Assembly: GCF_029245835.1 (NCBI RefSeq)
Contig: NZ_JAQWOO010000045.1
Coordinates: forward strand, 1 to 64,000
Reading direction: 5' to 3'
DNA length: 64,000 nucleotides
Origin: Algibacter sp.
GTDB taxonomy: Bacteria > Bacteroidota > Bacteroidia > Flavobacteriales > Flavobacteriaceae
The position numbers were made by a program, and so were the translations under genes. Below are positions 7,819 to 15,582 of the stretch, one piece after another. The first letter of the stretch is position 1, and each line of letters starts with the position of its first letter. The notes under the pieces are model-generated. The model worked only from the letters and a program-made list of their open reading frames with translations, did no database searches and was not told the DNA's origin.

Positions 7819-8793
7819 TTATTCTTTCCTGTTATTCAAATCATATTTGCGATAGGATTTATAAACGTGTTGGTAATAAACATTTTCAAAAGGAAGTCCC
7901 TCAAACCTAAATTTACAAAAAATGTGAGGACAATTATAATAATCATCACCTTCGATATCATATTCAACTATGTCCGAAAAATTTATTTGTCCAATTTTTA
8001 TTACGCTCAATAATTCTCCTGTTATTTCTGTGTCTTGATAAGCATAATCCCAAGAATTATCTTCATAAACTTGAATGGTTTCAATTCCAATAATAAATTC
8101 CATTCCATTGTAATAAAGTGATTTAATTTCGGCAGCAAACCAAGAATATTCACCATAATCGTTAGGTTTATTACTTGTAGGATATTGACTTGCATCATAA
8201 GCACGTAATATCATTCTTGAACGTCTTTTTCTATCTCTTTGAGAGTAATTTATCCATTCAGAAAAGTCTTTAGATATTCTTTTCTTTAATCCTAAATTTC
8301 TTTTTAATTTCAGTTCTTTAATATCTTCATTAATAATGAATTTGGGCCAAAATTTCTGTAATAAATTATTGTGGTCCATAAATTTTGATTGAAGTGTATC
8401 CCAACCAAAATAAATAATTTCAAAGGCAGTTTTCAGCTCTTCCTTTAGAACTTCGCAATATTCATCTATTTCTGGGTTATCTTTGAATGTAGAAGTGAAG
8501 TAAAGAATATCAAACTTAATTTTTAAATCATTGTCTAATATTTTTTTTACGTCTTTTTCGATATCATCTAAAAGTTCCTTTTTTAAAAGTATATCTCTCC
8601 TACTTAAATCCTTTTTTTTGCATTGAATAGCTATGTTTTTCTGGGCAGAAAAGATGTCAATTCCTTTTTGATTATGTCCTTTTCGACCAAATTTTTTAAA
8701 TGTGCTTGTCTTTTCGATATTGTCGAATAATTCACAAATAGCATCTTCAAACAAGTCTTCATTATTAGGTGCAGGAAGTTGATATAGATTCAT
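7819..8793 (-). CDS. putative PD-(D/E)XK nuclease with unknown C-terminal domain
   Basis: A 324-residue protein when started at the ATG at 8793. A longer frame reaches an ATG at 8844, but that codon and its surroundings lie inside repeat B and are also present in copy 1, which has no gene behind it; hence the shorter start. The N-terminal third has a restriction-endonuclease-like core: Glu16, then GIDIF (Asp46) and IAIQCKKKD (Gln57, Lys59), an E-D-QxK layout as in Mrr-like nucleases. The C-terminal half (from about residue 175) is rich in Tyr and Trp and resembles nothing that I recognise. It could be an anti-phage effector; this is inference from the nuclease core and the cassette context. 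Confidence 0.6.
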   Translation of the reverse strand: MNLYQLPAPNNEDLFEDAICELFDNIEKTSTFKKFGRKGHNQKGIDIFSAQKNIAIQCKKKDLSRRDILLKKELLDDIEKDVKKILDNDLKIKFDILYFTSTFKDNPEIDEYCEVLKEELKTAFEIIYFGWDTLQSKFMDHNNLLQKFWPKFIINEDIKELKLKRNLGLKKRISKDFSEWINYSQRDRKRRSRMILRAYDASQYPTSNKPNDYGEYSWFAAEIKSLYYNGMEFIIGIETIQVYEDNSWDYAYQDTEITGELLSVIKIGQINFSDIVEYDIEGDDYYNCPHIFCKFRFEGLPFENVYYQHVYKSYRKYDLNNRKE

Positions 8794-8820
8794 TTGTTTG
8801 AGATTTTGGCTTACATTACT

Positions 8821-8996
8821 TACAACATTTAGATATGGTTCCATTGAAATGAACTATATCGTTCGATACTGAAACAAGTTCAGCACAAGTTAGCGAAGTT
8901 AGAATTTTCTGACTAAAAAAGCAATGCTTACTTATATGTAATTATCAACAATCAATATTATAAATTAACAGTTCCGTACCTTTCAGAAAAAAATCC
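8821..8996. repeat. direct repeat B, copy 2 (176 bp)
   Basis: Partner of 7432-7607. Its right end touches the ATG of the osmC-like gene and its left end is 27 bp upstream of the nuclease start, so it is a divergent intergenic region that probably carries promoters for both genes. Confidence 0.88.
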
Positions 8997-9476
8997 ATGG
9001 CATTCAACCACATTTTAAAAGCCAAAGTAAATTGGCAATTGGCTCATAACGAAACCACACAAAACCCCAAAGGTTTTAGTAGAAACCATGTGGTAACTAT
9101 AGCCAATAAAAAAATACCTCTAGAGGTGTCTGCAGCAAAAGCGTTTAGAGGGGATGAAGCCCTTTATAATCCAGAAGACCTGTTATTATCTGCTTTGGCT
9201 TCCTGCCATATGATGTCTTATTTATACGTTTGCACACAGCATAACATTGAAGTTTTAGACTATGAGGATAACGCCGAAGCTGTTTTAGAAGTTGAAGCGT
9301 CGGGGAGTGGGTGTTTTAGAAAAGTGATTTTAAATCCTGTGGTAACCATACAAGATGCTTCAAAAAAAGAACTTGCCAAAACGCTTCACACAAAAGCTAA
9401 TAGTTTATGTTTTATTGCTAATTCTTGTAATTTCCCTGTAGAGCATTATGCAGAAATAGTAATTAACATGAGTTAG
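8997..9476 (+). CDS. OsmC family protein
   Basis: A 159-residue protein of the OsmC/Ohr family of thiol peroxidases, which reduce organic hydroperoxides. The fold signature is seen in ALYNPEDLLLSALASCHMMSYLY (about residues 55-77), with Cys70 in the usual peroxidatic position. Further cysteines at 138 and 144 (SLCFIANSC) are near the usual resolving position. The start follows directly after repeat B copy 2, so its promoter and leader lie within that repeat. It acts in the cytoplasm; the subfamily cannot be fixed from the sequence alone. Confidence 0.87.
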   Translation: MAFNHILKAKVNWQLAHNETTQNPKGFSRNHVVTIANKKIPLEVSAAKAFRGDEALYNPEDLLLSALASCHMMSYLYVCTQHNIEVLDYEDNAEAVLEVEASGSGCFRKVILNPVVTIQDASKKELAKTLHTKANSLCFIANSCNFPVEHYAEIVINMS

Positions 9477-9504
9477 AGGTAAAATGTACCTGGTTTGATG
9501 ACAG

Positions 9505-9672
9505 ACTTTGGCGGATTGACCCGCGTTAGGGATAGTAGTGGCATCCTTTTTTAATAAGAAACACAAACTTTATTTTGAACTTTCATTTAACAGATAGCCA
9601 CGTGCTTCGTTCTCGTTATGACGTTTAAAAAAGATATAACGGATAGCCCGACCCTTTTCGGGGAACGCCCAA
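9505..9672. repeat. composite interspersed repeat (GGGC-stem family with nested GTCAT-family arm)
   Basis: The left end reads GACCCGCGTTAGGGATAG then GTGGCATCCTTTTTT, and the right end AAAAGATATAACGGATAGCC then a GC stem and CGCCC. Together they make one long inverted element. Between them (about 9594-9626) lies AGATAGCCACG...GTTATGACG, an arm of the other repeat family seen at 2084 and 5786. This looks like one repeat inserted into another. Confidence 0.55.
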
Positions 9673-9684
9673 ATTAATAATTTA

Positions 9685-10416
9685 CTACTTTACCTTCTTA
9701 TAGAGTGGAATTCTATAGGCTAAGAAGTAGCTATAGCCTGCGCCAATTCTGCTAGTATCGTAAGTTTTACCAAAACCTGGTATATAAACATTATCAAAAT
9801 TGTCTGGGACCGTTTGGCTTACAGCTATTTTTAATTGCACATTCAAGCCTAAGTACAGGTTGTTGAGTATTTCTGCTTTTATTCCTAATATAATTTCTGC
9901 CCAAAACGCAGTTAGCCCTGTTAGTTCTTGTTTTGTTTCTGATATGAGTTGTGGTGCCCAATATTGGTCTATGCTATACACTTGAAAACTATTTAAATCA
10001 TGACTAAAGGTGCTTGCTCCAACTCGGAACCCAGAATAAATCATGTTGTCCATATTCAGCCAGTTTTCATACATATTATAATCAAAACCGCCTTTTATGT
10101 AACTGCCTTTGGTGGTGATGTTTAAAAAATCGTTAATGGTGTTTTTTTCTTCAAAACCAATTTCACCGGCTACATATAATTTCTCTTTTAGACGGTAATC
10201 TGCCATAATTTCAAACCCTGTATAATCATCATCTATAGTAGTTCTTATCAGTTTACCAATATCCCCACCTACTCGAAGTCCATATTTTAGTTTGATTTTA
10301 GTAGAATCGTTAGCGGTACTAACAATACTGTCATTTTGAGCGTTAACTAATACACACAAAAAAAACGAGCATATTAAGCTACTAATGCGATATATTAAAG
10401 TGTGTTGTTGTCTCAT
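9685..10416 (-). CDS. DUF6048 family protein (predicted outer-membrane beta-barrel)
   Basis: A 243-residue exported protein. Residues 1-26 form a signal peptide ending VNAQ. The rest shows alternating aromatic/hydrophobic strands typical of small outer-membrane beta-barrels, such as KLKYGLRVGGDIG, GFEIMADYRLKEKLYVAGEIGFE and a C-terminal GAGYSYFLAYRIPLYKK. It overlaps the end of the DUF6452 gene by 35 bp and follows rlmD and a four-helix protein, an arrangement often seen in flavobacteria. Function is unknown. Confidence 0.7.
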   Translation of the reverse strand: MRQQHTLIYRISSLICSFFLCVLVNAQNDSIVSTANDSTKIKLKYGLRVGGDIGKLIRTTIDDDYTGFEIMADYRLKEKLYVAGEIGFEEKNTINDFLNITTKGSYIKGGFDYNMYENWLNMDNMIYSGFRVGASTFSHDLNSFQVYSIDQYWAPQLISETKQELTGLTAFWAEIILGIKAEILNNLYLGLNVQLKIAVSQTVPDNFDNVYIPGFGKTYDTSRIGAGYSYFLAYRIPLYKKVK

Positions 10417-10921
10417 CTTCTACAGATTGATTGTCGGTTAAAGGTTGTCTTGAAAGCATCCAATTATCACCATCATCAACAATGGTAAGTGTTACGTTTT
10501 TAAAAATAGTTTTAAAACCACAGGCACGAGATACAAATACTTGCTCGCGACTGTAATTTATAATAATACGATCCTGATTACCGTCAATAAAATCATCAGC
10601 GGTATCATCAGGTGTGCCAGCATCATTTACAGTGGCTTCTTTTACTAAAATATACTCCGTGGTGTTATCATCTGTTTTTAATGGCAAAACTAGATTATCT
10701 GTATCTTGAAAAATATAGCCTGGTAAAAAATTCTCATTATCAGCTCCAATAACCACCAAATCGAATACATTTTTTGAGTTATCTGAATTTGCCGAATCTA
10801 ATAAATCTATTAATAATCTTGGAGTAGTTGGGGTAGACGCTGGACAAATATCGTCGCGTTCGCAGCTATAATTGCTTATTGCTAAAATGAGTGTTATTAG
10901 AAGTAGGCTTGTTTTTTTCAT
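10382..10921 (-). CDS. DUF6452 family lipoprotein
   Basis: A 179-residue protein with a lipoprotein signal peptide (hydrophobic core up to residue 18, then the lipobox-like SNYSC). CERDDICPAS after the cleavage site is a family feature. The rest is beta-rich and ends with a conserved TLTIVDDGDNWM segment. The gene lies directly upstream of and overlaps the DUF6048 gene, and the two families usually travel together, which suggests a joint role at the outer membrane. That role is not known. Confidence 0.7.
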   Translation of the reverse strand: MKKTSLLLITLILAISNYSCERDDICPASTPTTPRLLIDLLDSANSDNSKNVFDLVVIGADNENFLPGYIFQDTDNLVLPLKTDDNTTEYILVKEATVNDAGTPDDTADDFIDGNQDRIIINYSREQVFVSRACGFKTIFKNVTLTIVDDGDNWMLSRQPLTDNQSVEDETTTHFNISH

Positions 10922-10949
10922 TAATTGTTTTGTATATGCGTTTATTTGT

Positions 10950-11312
10950 TTATCCGTTTAGTTGAGAATGCCTTAGCGCATTTAGCATATTCGTTATTTT
11001 TTCAATTTTAGCTCTGACTAATATATAATCATTTTCAGAAATAAAATTTAATTCTTTTGAAATTATTAATTGATTTAATACTTCCATTGCAGAACTGAAA
11101 GATATTGTTGTAAAATGTGCTTTATCTTTATTTGTGTTTCTGGATGTTCCCTCAGATAGATTTGATGACATTGAAATTGATGCACGCCTTAATTGACTTA
11201 TTAAACCAAATTTTTCTTCCGAAGGGAAGGTATTAGTTATTTTATAAATGGTCTTTACCAACTCTATAGACTCTTTCCAAACTTCTAATTTTTCAAATGA
11301 ATACGTTTTCAT
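10950..11312 (-). CDS. four helix bundle protein (23S rRNA intervening-sequence type)
   Basis: A 120-residue protein of the four-helix-bundle family first found in 23S rRNA intervening sequences. The start MKTYSFEKLEVWKES is characteristic, followed by FGLISQLRRASISMSSNLSEGTSR (about residues 34-58), the family's most conserved part. A longer frame begins at 11339, but the extra residues are encoded by a tandem repeat (TTTAAACAAATAAAC twice, 11314-11346), so the start at 11312 is preferred. These proteins stand alone in many bacteria and their role is unknown. Confidence 0.85.
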   Translation of the reverse strand: MKTYSFEKLEVWKESIELVKTIYKITNTFPSEEKFGLISQLRRASISMSSNLSEGTSRNTNKDKAHFTTISFSSAMEVLNQLIISKELNFISENDYILVRAKIEKITNMLNALRHSQLNG

Positions 11313-11347
11313 TTTAAACAAATAAACTTTTTTAAACAAATAAACCT

Positions 11348-12763
11348 CTAACGTTTTTCAAGTAATACTACATTTTCCACATGAAAAGTTTGCGGAAACA
11401 TATCTACAGCTTGGGTTTTTATCACTTTGTATTGTGCATCCATTAGCGCTAAATCTCTAGCTTGCGTAGCGCTGTTACAACTTACATACACGACTCGTTT
11501 TGGAGCAATGTTTAATATTTGTTGCACGACATCTTTATGCATGCCATCTCGTGGCGGATCGGTAATTATAACATCTGGCTGTCCATGCGTTTTAATAAAT
11601 ATATCATTAAAAACCTGTTTCATATCGCCAACAAAGAATTCAACGTTAGTAATGTTATTTAATTGTGCATTTTCTTTGGCAGCGGTAATAGCATCAGGAA
11701 CAGATTCTACACCAATAACTTTACTGGCTTGTTTTGCAACAAACTGCGCTATGGTTCCGGTTCCTGTATATAAATCATAAACCAATTCGTTACCTGTTAA
11801 ACCTGCAAAATCTCTTGTAATTTTATAAAGTTCAAAAGCTTGATTAGAGTTGGTTTGATAGAATGATTTCGCATTAATCTTAAATTTTAAACCTTCCATA
11901 TCTTCAAAAATATGGTCGGCACCTTTATAGCAAATCACCTCTTGATCGTAAATGGTATCGTTTGCTTTCCCGTTAATAACATATTGCAATGCGGTTATTT
12001 CTGGAAATTTTTCAGCAATAAAATCGAGGATTAATTCACGTTTGGTTTTATCTTCTTTAAAAAACTGAATCATCACCATAATATCGCCTGTGCTAGACGT
12101 TCTAATCATCATGGTTCTTAACAGTCCAGTTTGATTTCTAGTATTAAAGAATTCTAAATCGTTATCAATAGCAAATTGCTTCACTGCGTTTCTAATAGCG
12201 TTGGAAGGGTTTGCTTGTAAATGGCATTTTTTTATGTCTAAAATTTTATCCCACATACCAGGAATATGAAATCCTAATGCATTTCTATCTCCTAAATCTC
12301 TGTCAGATTGAATTTCTTCAAGGGTTAACCAACGGCTATCGCTAAATGAAAATTCCATTTTATTTCTGTAGAAATAGTGTTCTTCCGAACCTAAAATAGG
12401 TGTGATTTCAGGAAGTTCTATGTGCCCAATGCGCGTTAAGTTATTAGTAACTTCTTTTTGCTTATAATACAATTGATGCTCATAACCCATGTCTTGCCAT
12501 TTACAACCACCACAGGTTCCAAAATGTTCGCAAGCAGGTTCTGTTCTTTTATCTGAGAGTGTATGAAACACCGTTGCTTTTGCTTCATAATACGCTTTTC
12601 GTTTTTTAAAAGTTTGAGCATCTACAACATCTCCAGGAACGGCATTAGATAGAAAAATTACCTTTCCATCAGGTGCTTTGGCTATAGTTTTTCCTTTAGC
12701 AGCTGCATCAATTACTTCTACATTTTCAAAAACTTGTTTTCTCTGTTTACTTCTTCTAGACAT
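11348..12763 (-). CDS. rlmD: 23S rRNA (uracil(1939)-C(5))-methyltransferase RlmD
   Basis: A 471-residue TrmA/RumA-type RNA m5U methyltransferase. Residues about 10-65 form a TRAM domain. The iron-sulfur cysteines lie in CEHFGTCGGCKW (about 78-89) with a fourth in KKCHLQ. The SAM domain holds VYDLYTGTGTIAQF and the DPPRDGM motif, with the catalytic cysteine at about 429 in VSCNS. It methylates U1939 of 23S rRNA using SAM. All key residues are present. It is transcribed towards the four-helix, DUF6452 and DUF6048 genes and is probably the first gene of that group. Confidence 0.93.
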   Translation of the reverse strand: MSRRSKQRKQVFENVEVIDAAAKGKTIAKAPDGKVIFLSNAVPGDVVDAQTFKKRKAYYEAKATVFHTLSDKRTEPACEHFGTCGGCKWQDMGYEHQLYYKQKEVTNNLTRIGHIELPEITPILGSEEHYFYRNKMEFSFSDSRWLTLEEIQSDRDLGDRNALGFHIPGMWDKILDIKKCHLQANPSNAIRNAVKQFAIDNDLEFFNTRNQTGLLRTMMIRTSSTGDIMVMIQFFKEDKTKRELILDFIAEKFPEITALQYVINGKANDTIYDQEVICYKGADHIFEDMEGLKFKINAKSFYQTNSNQAFELYKITRDFAGLTGNELVYDLYTGTGTIAQFVAKQASKVIGVESVPDAITAAKENAQLNNITNVEFFVGDMKQVFNDIFIKTHGQPDVIITDPPRDGMHKDVVQQILNIAPKRVVYVSCNSATQARDLALMDAQYKVIKTQAVDMFPQTFHVENVVLLEKR

Positions 12764-13008
12764 GCTGCAAAAATAATAATAGCAAGTAATTAATATGACA
12801 TTATTTCTATTAACTTTAAAGGAAATTCATATTCACTTAAAATAAAATGAACCTTTTTAGTTTTTTACCGTCTTTAGAGTAGTAATCCAGGTTGTAAACA
12901 TGCATAAACGAATTATTAATATACCCAAAATGGAAGTGGCTAGTTTGTTTAAAATGCTTTCAAATGAAGAGGATAAAAACTAAAATAACTTTTAAAAACG
13001 CTACAATC

Positions 13009-13395
13009 ATGAAAAATAATATGGAAAATATCGACAAATTAATTAAAGAAACACTCACAGAGCAAGCGTCTAAATTCTATGATGATTTGGAAGAACAAAA
13101 TATGATACAAATGCTATTTGGTTTGTTTGAAGGAAAAAATAAATGGTTCATGTATGTAATGAATTTGGTTACTCTGATTTTTTTCGGACTTTTTATTTAT
13201 TGTTTAGTGCAATTTCTTAAGGTAGAAGCCACCAAAGATTTATTAAAATGGGAATTAGGAAGTGTTGTCTTTTTGCTAGGTGTTAGTATGCTAAAAGTGT
13301 TTGCATGGATGCAAATGGATAAAAATGCTTTGTTTCGGGAAATGAAGCGCTTAGAGATACAAATTTCCTCTTTATCAGGTAGAATGTCTAAATAA
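13009..13395 (+). CDS. DUF6768 family membrane protein
   Basis: A protein of about 128 residues with an acidic N-terminal helical part (MENIDKLIKETLTEQASKFYDDLEEQN), two membrane helices (about residues 47-68 and 80-101) and a charged C-terminal helix. This pattern is typical of DUF6768 proteins, which normally follow an ECF sigma factor gene and may modulate it. No sigma factor precedes it here; bases 12764-12963 show only a 25-codon frame with no recognisable motif. A frame extending to 12964 adds a basic, low-complexity leader and is less likely. The start could also be at 13021. Confidence 0.6.
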   Translation: MKNNMENIDKLIKETLTEQASKFYDDLEEQNMIQMLFGLFEGKNKWFMYVMNLVTLIFFGLFIYCLVQFLKVEATKDLLKWELGSVVFLLGVSMLKVFAWMQMDKNALFREMKRLEIQISSLSGRMSK

Positions 13396-13558
13396 CATTT
13401 TTAGAAGCAAATAATATTTATTAATTTGCAACCTCCTAGGGATGATTTCTCTCCCACGCTGAATTTTCGATACTTTTCGGAAGGATAAAGGTACAGAAGG
13501 AATGGTTATTTTTTTAAATATCCATTTGTTTGGATAAAAACGTTTAAATTTTTTTAAA

Positions 13559-14839
13559 ATGGCTGTTTTAAACCAATTAACTTCGCAACAAGCGATAGAT
13601 TTAGAAAACAAGTATGGTGCACATAATTACCATCCATTGCCTGTAGTATTAAGCCGTGGAGCAGGCGTGTATGTATGGGATGTTGAAGGCAAAAAATATT
13701 ATGATTTTTTATCAGCTTATTCGGCGGTAAATCAAGGGCATTCTCATCCAAAAATAGTGAATGCTATGGTGGAACAAGCGCAAACGCTAGCACTAACTTC
13801 AAGAGCATTTTATAATGATATGTTAGGAAAGTACGAGAAGTTTGCTTGCGAATTTTTTGGCTTTGATAAACTTTTACCCATGAATACGGGAGCCGAAGCT
13901 GTAGAAACGGCTTTGAAACTATGTAGAAAATGGGCTTATGAAGTAAAAGGTATTGATGAAAATAAAGCAGAAATTATTGTTTGTGAAAACAATTTTCATG
14001 GAAGAACAACAACTATAATATCATTTTCGAATGACCCCGTAGCTCGAAAAAACTTTGGGCCTTATACCAAAGGATTCATCAAAATTGAATACAATAATTT
14101 AAATGCTTTAGAAGACGTTTTAAAAAGCAATCCCAATGCAGCTGGTTTTCTAGTTGAACCTATTCAAGGTGAAGCTGGTGTTTATGTGCCAAGTGACGAT
14201 TATTTACTAAAAGCCAAAGCACTTTGCGAACAGTATAACGTGTTATTTATTGCTGATGAAGTACAAACAGGTATTGCTCGAACAGGACGTTTATTAGCAA
14301 CATGTGGTAATTGTACTTGCGACAACAAAAATTGCTCAGATACACCAGATGTAAAACCCGATGTTTTAATTCTTGGAAAAGCTATAAGTGGTGGTGTGTA
14401 TCCTGTTTCTGCGGTTTTAGCAAATGATAGCGTTATGAATGTTATAAAACCAGGAAATCACGGAAGCACATTTGGAGGAAATCCAGTGGCAGCTGCAGTG
14501 GCTATCGCTGCTCTTAAAGTAGTAAGAGATGAGAACTTAGCTGAAAATGCTTTTGTACTAGGTAATTTATTCCGAAGTGAATTAGATAAATTTATAGAAA
14601 CCAGTAATATTGTAAAATTAGTTAGGGGTAAAGGCTTGCTTAACGCGATAGTTATTAATGACTCTGAGGATAGTGATACCGCTTGGAATATTTGTTTAGC
14701 ACTAAGAGATAATGGTTTACTAGCAAAACCAACACATGGTAATATTATTCGTTTTGCACCCCCTTTAGTGATGACAGAAACACAATTATTAGACTGCGTA
14801 GATATTATAAAGAAAACGCTTAAACAATTTGAAAGTTAA
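13559..14839 (+). CDS. rocD: ornithine--oxo-acid transaminase
   Basis: A 426-residue class III PLP-dependent aminotransferase. It converts ornithine and 2-oxoglutarate to glutamate semialdehyde and glutamate in arginine/proline metabolism. Visible features are the N-terminal [22 protein letters not shown] typical of ornithine transaminases, the cofactor aspartate in FIADEVQTG, and the PLP lysine in ILGKAISGG (about residue 273). A short cysteine-rich insertion ([11 protein letters not shown], about 240-250) is common in flavobacterial members. A leader of about 150 bp precedes it without a recognised regulatory motif. A strong terminator follows 1 bp after the stop. Confidence 0.93.
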   Translation: MAVLNQLTSQQAIDLENKYGAHNYHPLPVVLSRGAGVYVWDVEGKKYYDFLSAYSAVNQGHSHPKIVNAMVEQAQTLALTSRAFYNDMLGKYEKFACEFFGFDKLLPMNTGAEAVETALKLCRKWAYEVKGIDENKAEIIVCENNFHGRTTTIISFSNDPVARKNFGPYTKGFIKIEYNNLNALEDVLKSNPNAAGFLVEPIQGEAGVYVPSDDYLLKAKALCEQYNVLFIADEVQTGIARTGRLLATCGNCTCDNKNCSDTPDVKPDVLILGKAISGGVYPVSAVLANDSVMNVIKPGNHGSTFGGNPVAAAVAIAALKVVRDENLAENAFVLGNLFRSELDKFIETSNIVKLVRGKGLLNAIVINDSEDSDTAWNICLALRDNGLLAKPTHGNIIRFAPPLVMTETQLLDCVDIIKKTLKQFES

Positions 14840-14840
14840 T

Positions 14841-14870
14841 AAAAACGGCGACCTATTGGCCGCCGTTTTT
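14841..14870 (+). terminator. rho-independent terminator after rocD
   Basis: A perfect 10-bp stem, AAAAACGGCG / CGCCGTTTTT, with a 10-nt loop. The A-tract and T-tract on the two sides make it usable from both strands, so it may also serve the converging CCC-motif gene. Confidence 0.85.
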
Positions 14871-14895
14871 ATTATATATAATAGGTGTTTTTAAA

Positions 14896-15222
14896 CTATT
14901 GATTTTGCATTTGCTCCATCATTTCTTGAGATTGCCTCATTAACTCATCCCATCCAACAGTAGATATTCTATAAATGGTCATTACTAAGTAAAGAATATT
15001 TAAGATTAAAATAACCATAGCTACAATTTTAGCTGTATTCATTGCTTTTACACTTGCAGGGGTAAAATTTTCTGGGTCTAATTTAGCTTCTTTCAATTTG
15101 CTTTGAGCAATGAAAAATGCAATACCTGCTAATATAAAGCCTATTCCGCCAAAGCAGCAGCATAAAAGTCCTAATATAGCTAAAACGTATACAAGAGTTG
15201 GGTTGAGTTTTTGTTGTTCCAT
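14896..15222 (-). CDS. CCC motif membrane protein
   Basis: A 108-residue protein with two membrane segments (about residues 9-38 and 63-85). The first contains the LLCCCFGGIGFILAGIAFF motif that names the family. The C-terminus is rich in Met, Gln and Glu. The gene is 9 bp downstream of the DUF2752 gene, its usual neighbour, and the two are probably one transcript. Function is unknown. Confidence 0.78.
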   Translation of the reverse strand: MEQQKLNPTLVYVLAILGLLCCCFGGIGFILAGIAFFIAQSKLKEAKLDPENFTPASVKAMNTAKIVAMVILILNILYLVMTIYRISTVGWDELMRQSQEMMEQMQNQ

Positions 15223-15231
15223 GTGTTAAAT

Positions 15232-15507
15232 TTAATTGATTATTTTAATAATAAAACTTGTAATAATTATTGAAACTGTTATTATGGCAAGCGCTCCAAT
15301 TATTTTATTTGAATGTTTAAATTTAAAGAAAATATTAATGCCAATATATAAAAAAAGAGCAATTAAGCTATATATGGCAGGGTACATTTGAAAAGCAGCT
15401 ATAAACTCGCCCTGGAAAATCAATGCTATAGCACGTTGCATACCGCAGCCCATACATTCTATTCCTAGAAGTTTTTTGTTTAAACAGGGTAGCATGAACT
15501 CTTCCAT
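15232..15507 (-). CDS. DUF2752 domain-containing protein
   Basis: A 91-residue membrane protein. The N-terminal part CLNKKLLGIECMGCGMQRAI (about residues 9-28) is the DUF2752 signature, with the CxGCGxxRA core. Three hydrophobic segments follow. Such small proteins are common in Bacteroidota next to CCC-motif or TM2 proteins, as here. No enzymatic role is known. Confidence 0.85.
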   Translation of the reverse strand: MEEFMLPCLNKKLLGIECMGCGMQRAIALIFQGEFIAAFQMYPAIYSLIALFLYIGINIFFKFKHSNKIIGALAIITVSIIITSFIIKIIN

Positions 15508-15582
15508 AAATTTTAAAAAAATATATTTTAGAGCTAAAATAATAAAACCTAGTTAAGAAAATACATCATATACTAATTTCTA

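Noticed and set aside
12900-12978. A 25-codon frame upstream of the DUF6768 gene as a sigma-factor remnant
   Set aside because: No sigma-factor motif is recognisable in the short peptide; the idea came only from the usual gene order.
13396-13558. Riboswitch in the rocD leader
   Set aside because: The 160-bp leader has small hairpins, but none matches a riboswitch class known to me and there is no second copy for comparison.
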